A stretch of 5,186 nucleotides of DNA from Spartobacteria bacterium. Lineage in GTDB: Bacteria > Verrucomicrobiota > Verrucomicrobiia > Chthoniobacterales > Chthoniobacteraceae. The stretch covers positions 1 through 5,186 of the forward strand of contig JANXZI010000135.1 in assembly GCA_025355595.1 (NCBI GenBank), written 5' to 3'. Below the pieces are notes generated by a model. It did no database searches and was not told where the DNA came from. It saw only the letters and a program-made list of their open reading frames with translations. The first letter of the stretch is position 1. Each line of letters opens with the position of its first letter. This document shows positions 1 to 5,186 of the stretch, one piece after another. The position numbers and the translations under genes were made by a program.

Positions 1-70
1 ACTATTGATCCCACCAACCCGATTCTCTGCGCAACCAATCCTGTGTTGATTGACACGTTTATCGTGAACG
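1..70. other. Window-edge stretch with no supported gene
   Basis: These 70 bases are about 47% GC by direct count, against about 61% in the next 70. The frame of the downstream PPC gene is closed here by TGA at 47-49 and TGA at 65-67. A different + frame is open from base 1 and reads TIDPTNPILCATNPVLIDTF, but its third positions show no G/C preference. The minus strand is also open in one frame. No ribosome binding site, promoter or family motif is recognisable. It could be the tail of another gene, diverged or foreign sequence, or an assembly artefact at a contig end. Confidence 0.5.
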
Positions 71-2059
71 GTGCCGGTGCGGGTTCAATTGCCGGTGACG
101 ATCAATGGCCGCATCTACCCGCGCGAAGATGTGGACCTGTGGCGCTTCCACGCGGAGAAAGGCGAAACGGTGACGTGCGAAGTGGCAGCCAGCCGCCTCG
201 GCTATCCGCTGCAAGCGGTGCTGAACGTCACGACTGCCGATGGTCGGCCGGTCACCGACGTCCACAGAAAAAATACGAAGGACGGCGACCCAATCACGTG
301 GTTCACCGCACCCGCGTCGGGCAAATACCAAGTCGCGATCCACGACGCGGGATTCAACGGAGCGCAAAATTTCGTGTATCGCCTCACGCTGAAAACCGGC
401 CCGCACATCGGATCCGTCTATCCGCTCGGCGGACGGCGCGGCGAGACGGTGCAGTTGCAATTCACCGGGACCGGAGCCGCCGCGCACACCGTCCCGATTT
501 CGCTCGCCGGAGTCAGCAGCGATTCCTCGATGCAGCGCGTGCAGATTGACGGCAAGCCCGCCAGCCTCGTGACACTACACGTGGACGACCTCCCGGAAAT
601 CCTCGAACACGAACCGAATGACGATCCCGCTGCCGACGCCGCCGCGACGCCGCTTCCAGCGATGCTCAATGGCCGCATCGATCATCCCGGTGACGTGGAT
701 GCGTGGCCGATCGATCTGGAAAAGGGCGCGGCGGTCACGCTCGAAATCCTCGCCGCACATCTCGAAAGCAGCCTCGATTCCGTGCTCACCGTATGCGACG
801 CCGACGGCAACGAACTCGCAAAGAACGACGACCGCGCCGATGGCCGCCCGGACTCGCGGCTCCTTTTCACCGCGCCGAAAGCAGGCAGGTATCTCGTGAA
901 AGTCCGCGACCGTTTTGCAGGCCGCGGTGGCCCGGACTTCGGCTACCGCCTGCGCGCGACATTGCCCACGACGTCGGATTTCGAACTCACGCTGAACACC
1001 GATGCGATCAACGTGATTCGCAAGACGCAGGACGCCGCAGACGCGACCACTCCGGCGGCGAAAAAGAAACCCGGCGCGAAAGTGCAGGGCCTCCGGGTGG
1101 ACCTCCTCTCGGTTGCACCGCTCACGAAGGACTTGAAGCTCGAAGTCGAGGGACTTCCCGCCGGTGTCACGCTCGAGAACGCGGTCATCACGCCGAAGCA
1201 AAAATTTGCGGACCTCCGATTCATCGCGCCGGCGAAGACTCCGATCCAGACAGCGCGCGTGACGATCCGCGGCACGACAGAAATTGACGGCAAGCCTGTG
1301 ACCCGGCAGGCGACCGTGGCCGTGCCATTCGGCGAACCGCGGATCGATCAAGTGCGCGTCGCCATCGTCCCGCCGGTTCCCTTCCGGCACATCGGCGAAT
1401 ATTTTGTCGCAAATGATCACCCCGGCGGAACGACAATGACGAAGCACTACCAGATCGAACGCGGTGGATTCGACGGCCCGCTCACCGTCAGCCTTTCCGA
1501 CCGGCAAATCCGCACGCTTCAGGGCGTGACCGCCGCGCCGCTTCCCGTGAAAGCGGGCGCAAGCGAGTTTGATTTCACCGTGCAGTATCCCGCGGAAGTC
1601 GAACTCGGGCACACGAGCCGAATCCAACTGATGCTCACCGGCGAGATGACCGATTTCGACGGCAGCCGGCATTTCATCAGCTACACATCGGGCGAGAATG
1701 ACGAGCAGATGATCTCCGTCGGCGCATCCGGCCCGCTGCGAATCTCCACACCGCTCGCCTCGCTCCGCGCCGTGCCTGGCAGCCGTGTAATCGTGCCTGT
1801 CGCGATCCAGCGTGCGCCGTCGCTCGGAAAAGGACCCGTGCGGCTCGAAGTGATCGTGCCCCGACACATGGTTGGCGTCACCGCGCGCGCCGTCGAGATT
1901 CCCGCCGGCGAGGACAAGGGGACCATCTCGTTCAGCTTCTGCAGCGATCCCGGGCCGTTCAACATGCCCGTCAAGATCGAAGCCCACGCCACCGGCCCCG
2001 CAGGCGAGACCAGCCTCGGCGAGACGAAGATCGAGATCGTCGCAGCGCCGAAAAGGTAG
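71..2059 (+). CDS. PPC-domain protein, probably 5'-truncated or frame-disrupted
   Basis: Probably an exported beta-rich protein of the bacterial pre-peptidase C-terminal (PPC) domain group; the exact role is unknown. From the GTG at 71 it reads 662 residues. PPC domain 1 covers about residues 8-108 and domain 2 about 195-298. They align with each other over LPxxxNGRI, DVDxW, EKG and ADG. Between them lies an Ig/TIG-like stretch (about 112-170, starting YPLGGRRGETV). Before domain 2 is the family linker EHEPNDDP (179-186). Residues 318-338 form an Ala/Lys-rich linker, and 340-662 look like further beta-sandwich modules, including EGLPAGV. There is no catalytic motif. The frame is strongly supported by G/C third positions from about codon 4 onward. 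The start is doubtful: there is no Shine-Dalgarno sequence, no signal peptide, and domain 1 lacks its EPND linker. Family members normally carry a signal peptide and extra N-terminal domains, so this is probably not the native start. It converges with the propeller gene. Confidence 0.85.
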   Translation: MPVRVQLPVTINGRIYPREDVDLWRFHAEKGETVTCEVAASRLGYPLQAVLNVTTADGRPVTDVHRKNTKDGDPITWFTAPASGKYQVAIHDAGFNGAQNFVYRLTLKTGPHIGSVYPLGGRRGETVQLQFTGTGAAAHTVPISLAGVSSDSSMQRVQIDGKPASLVTLHVDDLPEILEHEPNDDPAADAAATPLPAMLNGRIDHPGDVDAWPIDLEKGAAVTLEILAAHLESSLDSVLTVCDADGNELAKNDDRADGRPDSRLLFTAPKAGRYLVKVRDRFAGRGGPDFGYRLRATLPTTSDFELTLNTDAINVIRKTQDAADATTPAAKKKPGAKVQGLRVDLLSVAPLTKDLKLEVEGLPAGVTLENAVITPKQKFADLRFIAPAKTPIQTARVTIRGTTEIDGKPVTRQATVAVPFGEPRIDQVRVAIVPPVPFRHIGEYFVANDHPGGTTMTKHYQIERGGFDGPLTVSLSDRQIRTLQGVTAAPLPVKAGASEFDFTVQYPAEVELGHTSRIQLMLTGEMTDFDGSRHFISYTSGENDEQMISVGASGPLRISTPLASLRAVPGSRVIVPVAIQRAPSLGKGPVRLEVIVPRHMVGVTARAVEIPAGEDKGTISFSFCSDPGPFNMPVKIEAHATGPAGETSLGETKIEIVAAPKR

Positions 2060-2084
2060 GCCGCGAGCGGAAGCTCACGTCCGC

Positions 2085-2102
2085 GCGCGCTCCCGAGCGC
2101 GC
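2085..2102. terminator. GC hairpin in the convergent gap, possible bidirectional terminator
   Basis: GCGCGCT at 2085-2091 pairs perfectly with AGCGCGC at 2096-2102 around a CCCG loop, giving a 7-bp stem. It lies in the 48-bp gap between two converging stop codons (2059 and 2108), the usual place for a shared terminator. Neither strand has a proper T-tract after the stem, so a classical intrinsic terminator is not proven. A smaller 4-bp stem with a GGAA loop (2065-2076) lies just beside it. Confidence 0.4.
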
Positions 2103-2107
2103 CTCCG

Positions 2108-3067
2108 CTACTTCTTCTTCAGGAATTTGTGCAGCCGCCCGAAGGCGCTCCACTCGGTGACAATCAGATTCCCGTCCTTGTCGAGCGCAGCACCGTGCGG
2201 GGAATTCGTGATGCCGTCCGTCCATTTGTCCTGCGCGAGACCGAAATTTGCGCGCTGCTTCGCGTCGGGGTTGTCACCGACCTGCGCGGTGATCGCGCCG
2301 GACTTGTCGAGCACCGTCACGCGGCCCTGCAGTTCCGGCACGACCGCATCGTCACCGCGAATATGGACGGCAGCGGGCATGCGGAGATCCTTCTGGATCA
2401 CCTTCACGAAGTTGCCATCGAGATCCCAATACTCGACGCGATTGGCGTTGCGATTGCAGACAAAGAGGAGCGGCTTCTCCCCGCGCGTATCGAGCGCGAT
2501 GCCGTGGCACGTTTTGAACTTCCCCTCCTCCACGCCCGGCGATCCGAACGCCTTCAGAAACTTCCGCTCCTGGTCGAACTTGTAGATGAAGTTCGAGCCG
2601 TAACCATCTGCGACGAAAATGGAACCGTCCGGCCCGACCGTGACCGCACAGGGCTTGAAGCCGCTCGCGTCTTGGCACTTCCCGGATTCCTCGGGGTATT
2701 TGATCGCCCATTCCTGCGTGCCATCGAGCTTCAGCTTGATCACCTCGTGCTCCGAGGGACGCGCCGCATAGATGACCTCCGCGCCATTCTCCTCGCGGAT
2801 TTCGAGCGCATGGATTTTTGTCGGCCCGACCGCGCGCAGAAATTTTCCATCCGGCGAAAATACGAGGATGCCGCGGGGCGTGTCCGTGGTCACGTAGTGG
2901 TTGCCCGCCTTGTCAATCGCCACCCCGCCGTGACACGGCCCCTGCGCCTGTCCGCCGGGCAGCTTGTCGAAAAAGTTCGGCACATTCTCATACTTCAGCG
3001 TTTCCGCGGAAACACGGAGCGAGAGGAGGGAGACGATCGCGAGGAGGGATTGCTTGAGGCGTTGCAT
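2108..3067 (-). CDS. Secreted six-bladed beta-propeller (NHL-repeat) protein
   Basis: A predicted exported NHL-type propeller of 319 aa; the substrate or partner is unknown. The ATG at 3067 is chosen because it starts a clean Sec signal peptide: MQRLK, a hydrophobic core LLAIVSLLSL, then VSA with predicted cleavage after residue 21. The frame stays open further upstream, but that extension runs back through the tRNA gene and looks non-coding. Blades fall at about residues 47-81, 86-122, 139-175, 188-224, 231-264 and 290-317, most with the NHL pattern (for example HGIALD, then FVCNRNANRVEYWDLDGN). Histidines open several blades (H46 and H188 in CHG motifs, H86, H291 in PHG), and five cysteines remain after cleavage (45, 131, 140, 187, 204). 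It ends in a basic LKKK tail. Similar proteins are sometimes annotated as peptidylglycine-lyase-like because of the shared fold, but I cannot assign an enzyme activity. No good Shine-Dalgarno precedes the start. Confidence 0.87.
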   Translation of the reverse strand: MQRLKQSLLAIVSLLSLRVSAETLKYENVPNFFDKLPGGQAQGPCHGGVAIDKAGNHYVTTDTPRGILVFSPDGKFLRAVGPTKIHALEIREENGAEVIYAARPSEHEVIKLKLDGTQEWAIKYPEESGKCQDASGFKPCAVTVGPDGSIFVADGYGSNFIYKFDQERKFLKAFGSPGVEEGKFKTCHGIALDTRGEKPLLFVCNRNANRVEYWDLDGNFVKVIQKDLRMPAAVHIRGDDAVVPELQGRVTVLDKSGAITAQVGDNPDAKQRANFGLAQDKWTDGITNSPHGAALDKDGNLIVTEWSAFGRLHKFLKKK

Positions 3068-3124
3068 AAGCCAGCGCTTTTGCCCCGCGCGCGGATTTTT
3101 GCAATCGCGGAGATCGTCCCGGCG

Positions 3125-3153
3125 ATCACAGGCAGCTCCGTTTTGAAAATCAA
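3125..3153 (-). promoter_or_regulatory. Weak sigma70-like promoter candidate for the propeller gene
   Basis: Read on the minus strand, TTGATT (3153-3148) and TGTGAT (3130-3125) are separated by 17 bp and each match the consensus at 4 of 6 positions. Transcription would begin around 3118, leaving a leader of about 50 nt. An inverted repeat GATCG-6-CGATC (3112-3127) overlaps the proposed -10 and start region and could be an operator. In GC-rich DNA such matches arise by chance, so this is only a candidate. Confidence 0.25.
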
Positions 3154-3161
3154 TTCCGCGC

Positions 3162-3189
3162 TTGCCACGCGCGGCGACGCCGCTATTTT
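3162..3189 (+). promoter_or_regulatory. Probable promoter of the CAU tRNA gene
   Basis: TTGCCA (3162-3167, 5 of 6 to the -35 consensus) and TATTTT (3184-3189, 4 of 6 to the -10) are spaced by 16 bp. The tRNA begins 19 nt after the -10, so the precursor would have a short leader of about a dozen nt. The bases after the -10 (CTGCGGCC) are GC-rich, the kind of discriminator associated with stringently controlled stable-RNA promoters. A perfect 13-bp palindrome fills most of the spacer. Confidence 0.55.
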
Positions 3190-3196
3190 CTGCGGC
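3171..3196. repeat. Overlapping GC inverted repeats across the tRNA promoter
   Basis: GCGGCG (3171-3176) and CGCCGC (3178-3183) form a perfect palindrome around A3177, lying between the -35 and -10 elements. The same GCCGC (3179-3183) pairs with GCGGC (3192-3196) across the 8-nt TATTTTCT that contains the -10. The unit GCGGC is therefore present three times in 26 bp. These could be operator half-sites or simple GC-rich coincidence. Confidence 0.45.
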
Positions 3197-3208
3197 CCGA
3201 AAAGCAAC

Positions 3209-3283
3209 GCCAGGGTAGCTCAGTGGTAGAGCGGGGGACTCATAAGCCCTAGGTCGGGAGTTCAATCCTCCCCCCTGGCACCA
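3209..3283 (+). tRNA. tRNA with CAU anticodon (elongator Met or Ile2), CCA encoded
   Basis: A complete cloverleaf is visible. The acceptor stem GCCAGGG/CCCTGGC is perfect (7 bp), the D arm is GCTC-AGTGGTA-GAGC, and the anticodon loop is CTCATAA with CAU at 3241-3243. The variable loop is AGGTC, the T arm is GGGAG-TTCAATC-CTCCC, the discriminator is A at 3280, and CCA is encoded at 3281-3283. It is not the initiator: bases 1 and 72 are paired (G-C), D-stem pair 11-24 is C-G, and the anticodon stem lacks the initiator's three G-C pairs at 29-31/39-41. Elongator Met and TilS-modified Ile2 both carry CAU and I cannot separate them by eye. The anticodon stem GGGGA/GCCCT has an A31-G39 mismatch and a G27-U43 wobble. 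Confidence 0.95.
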
Positions 3284-3312
3284 CTCCCCTTCCCCGTCGC
3301 GCTTTCCGTCTC

Positions 3313-3342
3313 AAGCTGCGCGCGGCGAAAGCCGACACGCTT
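3313..3342 (+). terminator. Imperfect hairpin after the tRNA, possible terminator or processing structure
   Basis: CGGC-GAAA-GCCG (3323-3334) is a 4-bp stem capped by a stable GNRA tetraloop. An outer AAGC (3313-3316) can pair with GCTT (3339-3342), with an unpaired internal region between. It starts about 30 nt after the tRNA 3' end and 36 nt before polX. There is no T-tract, so intrinsic termination is uncertain. The rest of the 94-bp gap (3284-3377) shows no open gene and no convincing promoter. Confidence 0.3.
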
Positions 3343-3377
3343 GCCGCTCTGCGCCCCAGCTCCTAGCGTGGTCGCTT

Positions 3378-5132
3378 ATGCCAGAAGTTTCCAAAGATCA
3401 GATTGCCGACACGCTCGAGGACATCGCCATGATGCTGGAGTTGAAGGGCGAGAACCCTTTCAAAATCCGCGCCTATCGCAACGCCACACGCGCGATGGAA
3501 ACCTTCGCCGGCAATCTGCACGCCACTGCGGACGCCGGCACATTCGGCGAGATTGATGGCATCGGCGACGCCATCGCGGAAAAAATCACGACGCTCGTGA
3601 TGACGGGCGCGCTCGACTATCACACGAATCTCAAGGCCGAGTTTCCAGCGGGGCTGTTCGACATGTTCGACATCAGCGGCATGGGGCCGAAGAAAATCCA
3701 GGCGGTGTGGAAGGAGCTTGCGATCACGACTGTGGACGAATTGGAGAAAGGCTGCCGCGACGGGCGCGTCGCGGGGCTGAAGGGCTTCGGCGAAAAAACT
3801 GCGGCGAACATTTTGAAAGGCATCGAGGATCGGAAGAAGCACGCGGGCCGTTTCCGCATGGGCGAGATTGCGGCCGATGCGGAGCGGATGCTCGACGACC
3901 TACGCTCACATCCCGAGGTGATTCGCGTCGCGGCGTGCGGCAGCTACCGGCGGCGGCGCGAGACGTGCGGCGATCTCGACTTCCTCGTCTCCACGCGCGA
4001 GCCGAAGATCGTCAGCAAGGATTTTGTCGGCCACGAATTCGTCGAGAGCATCATCGCACATGGTGAGACGAAATCCTCTGTACGCTGGCTCAGCGGCATC
4101 CAAGCCGATTTGCGCGTCGTGAAGGACTCTGAGTTCCCCTTTGCGATGAACTACTTCACCGGCTCGAAGGAGCACAACATCGTGATGCGCCAGCGCGCGC
4201 TCGCACGCGGCTGGACGCTGAACGAATACCGACTTGGGCCGGACGATGCGCCGAAGGTCACACCGCTGCCCGTGCCCGATATTCGCGAAGAGGCAGACCT
4301 GTATCGCACGCTCGGACTCGACTTCATCGAGCCGGAACTGCGCGAGAACATGGGCGAATTCAAGGCCGCCGAGGAGCACACGATGCCGAAGCTGGTTGAG
4401 GTGGAAAATCTGCGCGGCACTTTCCACAACCACACCACCGCGAGCGACGGGCGCAATTCGCTCCGCGAAATGGCGGAGGCCGCGATGGAACTCGGCCTGC
4501 AATACCTCGGCATCGCCGATCACTCGAAGGCGTCCGTCCAGGCGCACGGCCTCGACGAAAAACGGCTGCTCGCGCAGGTCGCGGAGATTCGCACACTGAA
4601 CGAGGAATTCGGGCCGGACTTCTGCATCTTCGCGGGCAGCGAGGTGGACATCCTGAAGGACGGCTCGCTCGACTTTGATGACGAAATCCTCGCGCAGCTA
4701 GACTACACCGTCGCGAGCGTCCACAACGCCTTCGCCATGTCCGAGGCGGACATGACCGCGCGCATCATCCGCGCGATGGAAAACAAACACATCACCATGC
4801 TCGGCCATCTCACCGGCCGGCTGCTGCTCATGCGCGACGGCTACCCCGTGGACCACGCCGCCGTCATCGCCGCCGCTGCGGATACCGGCACCATCATCGA
4901 GTTGAACGCGAACCCGCGCCGCCTCGACATGGACTGGCGCTGGTGGCCGCTCGCAAAATCCAAAGGCGTGAAATGCGCCATCAATCCCGACGCGCACCAC
5001 ACCTCACAGTTTCAGTTTTTGAAGTTCGGAGTCGGCACCGCGCGCAAGGGCTGGCTCACGCGCGATGATGTGGTGAACACGCTGCCGCTCGGGAAAATCG
5101 AGACGCTGCTAGACGCGAAGCGGCGACGATAG
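3378..5132 (+). CDS. polX: DNA polymerase/3'-5' exonuclease PolX
   Basis: Bacterial family X DNA polymerase (584 aa, normal full length) that fills short gaps in DNA repair; its PHP domain supplies metal-dependent 3'-5' exonuclease activity. The 8-kDa-like region opens with ELKGENPFKIRAYRNA (21-36). Helix-hairpin-helix motifs lie at about 59-70 (IDGIGDAIAEKI), 99-111 (ISGMGPKKI) and 134-146 (LKGFGEKTA). The polymerase core has the GS motif (G188-S189), catalytic D199 and D201 in GDLDFLV, and D244 in ADLRVV, followed by the YFTGSKEHN motif at 259-267. The C-terminal PHP domain starts near 345 and keeps all expected metal ligands: H350, H352, D357, H382, E422, H449, H477, D538 and H540. Both activities should therefore be intact. 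The ATG at 3378 is the only sensible start and matches the usual family N-terminus; no Shine-Dalgarno precedes it. It follows the tRNA on the same strand after a 94-bp gap, and a probable minus-strand gene converges 11 bp beyond its stop. Confidence 0.97.
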   Translation: MPEVSKDQIADTLEDIAMMLELKGENPFKIRAYRNATRAMETFAGNLHATADAGTFGEIDGIGDAIAEKITTLVMTGALDYHTNLKAEFPAGLFDMFDISGMGPKKIQAVWKELAITTVDELEKGCRDGRVAGLKGFGEKTAANILKGIEDRKKHAGRFRMGEIAADAERMLDDLRSHPEVIRVAACGSYRRRRETCGDLDFLVSTREPKIVSKDFVGHEFVESIIAHGETKSSVRWLSGIQADLRVVKDSEFPFAMNYFTGSKEHNIVMRQRALARGWTLNEYRLGPDDAPKVTPLPVPDIREEADLYRTLGLDFIEPELRENMGEFKAAEEHTMPKLVEVENLRGTFHNHTTASDGRNSLREMAEAAMELGLQYLGIADHSKASVQAHGLDEKRLLAQVAEIRTLNEEFGPDFCIFAGSEVDILKDGSLDFDDEILAQLDYTVASVHNAFAMSEADMTARIIRAMENKHITMLGHLTGRLLLMRDGYPVDHAAVIAAAADTGTIIELNANPRRLDMDWRWWPLAKSKGVKCAINPDAHHTSQFQFLKFGVGTARKGWLTRDDVVNTLPLGKIETLLDAKRRR

Positions 5133-5134
5133 CA

Positions 5135-5155
5135 GGCGGGATTTCAAACCTCGCC
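5135..5155. terminator. Small hairpin at the convergent end of polX
   Basis: GGCGGG (5135-5140) can pair with CC plus CGCC (5149-5150 and 5152-5155), with one bulged T and an 8-nt loop. It spans the 11-bp gap between the polX stop and the stop codon of the probable minus-strand gene. No T-tract follows on either side, so this is a modest terminator candidate. Confidence 0.25.
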
Positions 5156-5186
5156 CAAATTGTGCCACTCCTGCAGCGGCTTCACG
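5144..5186 (-). CDS. 3' end of a probable minus-strand gene (partial)
   Basis: On the minus strand the window edge reads VKPLQEWHNLGEV and then TGA (complement of 5144-5146). Of these 13 codons 11 end in G or C, matching real genes in this window, whereas a competing minus frame is A/T-rich at third positions. A convergent gene ending 11 bp from the polX stop is a normal arrangement. Thirteen residues are too few to name a family, and a + strand frame here also has GC-rich third positions, so the call is tentative. Confidence 0.42.
   Translation of the reverse strand, partial: VKPLQEWHNLGEV

Noticed and set aside
43..549. Plus-strand open frame overlapping the start of the PPC gene
   Set aside because: Beyond about position 90 it is an Arg-rich out-of-frame shadow of PPC domain 1. 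Only the first 20 or so codons could belong to a different gene, which is covered under the 5' break.
575..1987. Long open frame (470 codons) on the minus strand across the PPC gene
   Set aside because: It is antisense to a frame with clear PPC domain content. Its translation is rich in R, H, A and D with no recognisable motif, the usual mirror of a GC-rich coding strand.
2111..2120. CTTCTTCTTC microrepeat near the end of the propeller gene
   Set aside because: It is simply the Lys-Lys-Lys codons of the C-terminal tail read from the other strand.
2129..3229. Open frame of 366 codons on the plus strand across the propeller gene
   Set aside because: It is antisense to a gene with a signal peptide and NHL blades, has no family motif, and runs into the tRNA.
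3068..3265. Longer N-terminus for the propeller gene, starting at 3265
   Set aside because: The extra 66 residues would be encoded by the complement of the tRNA and its promoter, and would bury the signal peptide that begins at the ATG at 3067.
3209..3377. Possible integration (att) site at the tRNA 3' end
   Set aside because: tRNA genes are common integration targets, but no repeat of the tRNA 3' end and no integrase is seen in the window; polX follows directly.
3906..4547. Minus-strand open frame (213 codons) inside polX
   Set aside because: It is antisense to the polymerase core and PHP domain, whose catalytic residues are all intact on the plus strand.

Overview
The window is GC-rich (roughly 60%+) bacterial DNA with dense coding and strong G/C preference at third codon positions. 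It holds two exported-type proteins, a PPC-domain protein and an NHL-type beta-propeller, next to a housekeeping polX and a CAU tRNA. This protein mix is most familiar from Verrucomicrobiota and Planctomycetota. I lean towards Verrucomicrobiota, but that is inference from protein style and not a marker-gene assignment.

Layout. Positions 1-70 are a short, lower-GC stretch (about 47% GC by count) with no gene I can support. Positions 71-2059 (+) encode most of a PPC-domain protein whose N-terminus is missing or disrupted. It converges with 2108-3067 (-), a secreted six-bladed propeller protein of 319 aa. The 48-bp convergent gap carries a 7-bp GC hairpin. A 141-bp intergenic region (3068-3208) separates the propeller gene from a divergently oriented tRNA with a CAU anticodon (3209-3283, CCA encoded). 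It holds a convincing tRNA promoter overlapped by small GC palindromes, and a weak promoter candidate for the propeller gene. After 94 bp with one small hairpin comes 3378-5132 (+), a full-length bacterial PolX: Pol X polymerase core plus PHP exonuclease. The last 43 bp probably hold the 3' end of another minus-strand gene converging on polX.

How the genes relate. I see no operon and no shared pathway: the four main units alternate in strand and each appears to be its own transcription unit. PolX is a cytoplasmic DNA gap-filling and repair enzyme, the tRNA serves translation, and the two exported proteins probably act in the periplasm or at the cell surface with unknown partners. I found no CRISPR array, insertion sequence, toxin-antitoxin pair, defence island or att site.

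The points most worth a second look are the abrupt 5' break of the PPC gene, the stacked palindromes over the tRNA promoter, the A31-G39 mismatch in the tRNA anticodon stem, and the possible metal-binding histidines of the propeller protein. Nothing here amounts to a demonstrably new system.
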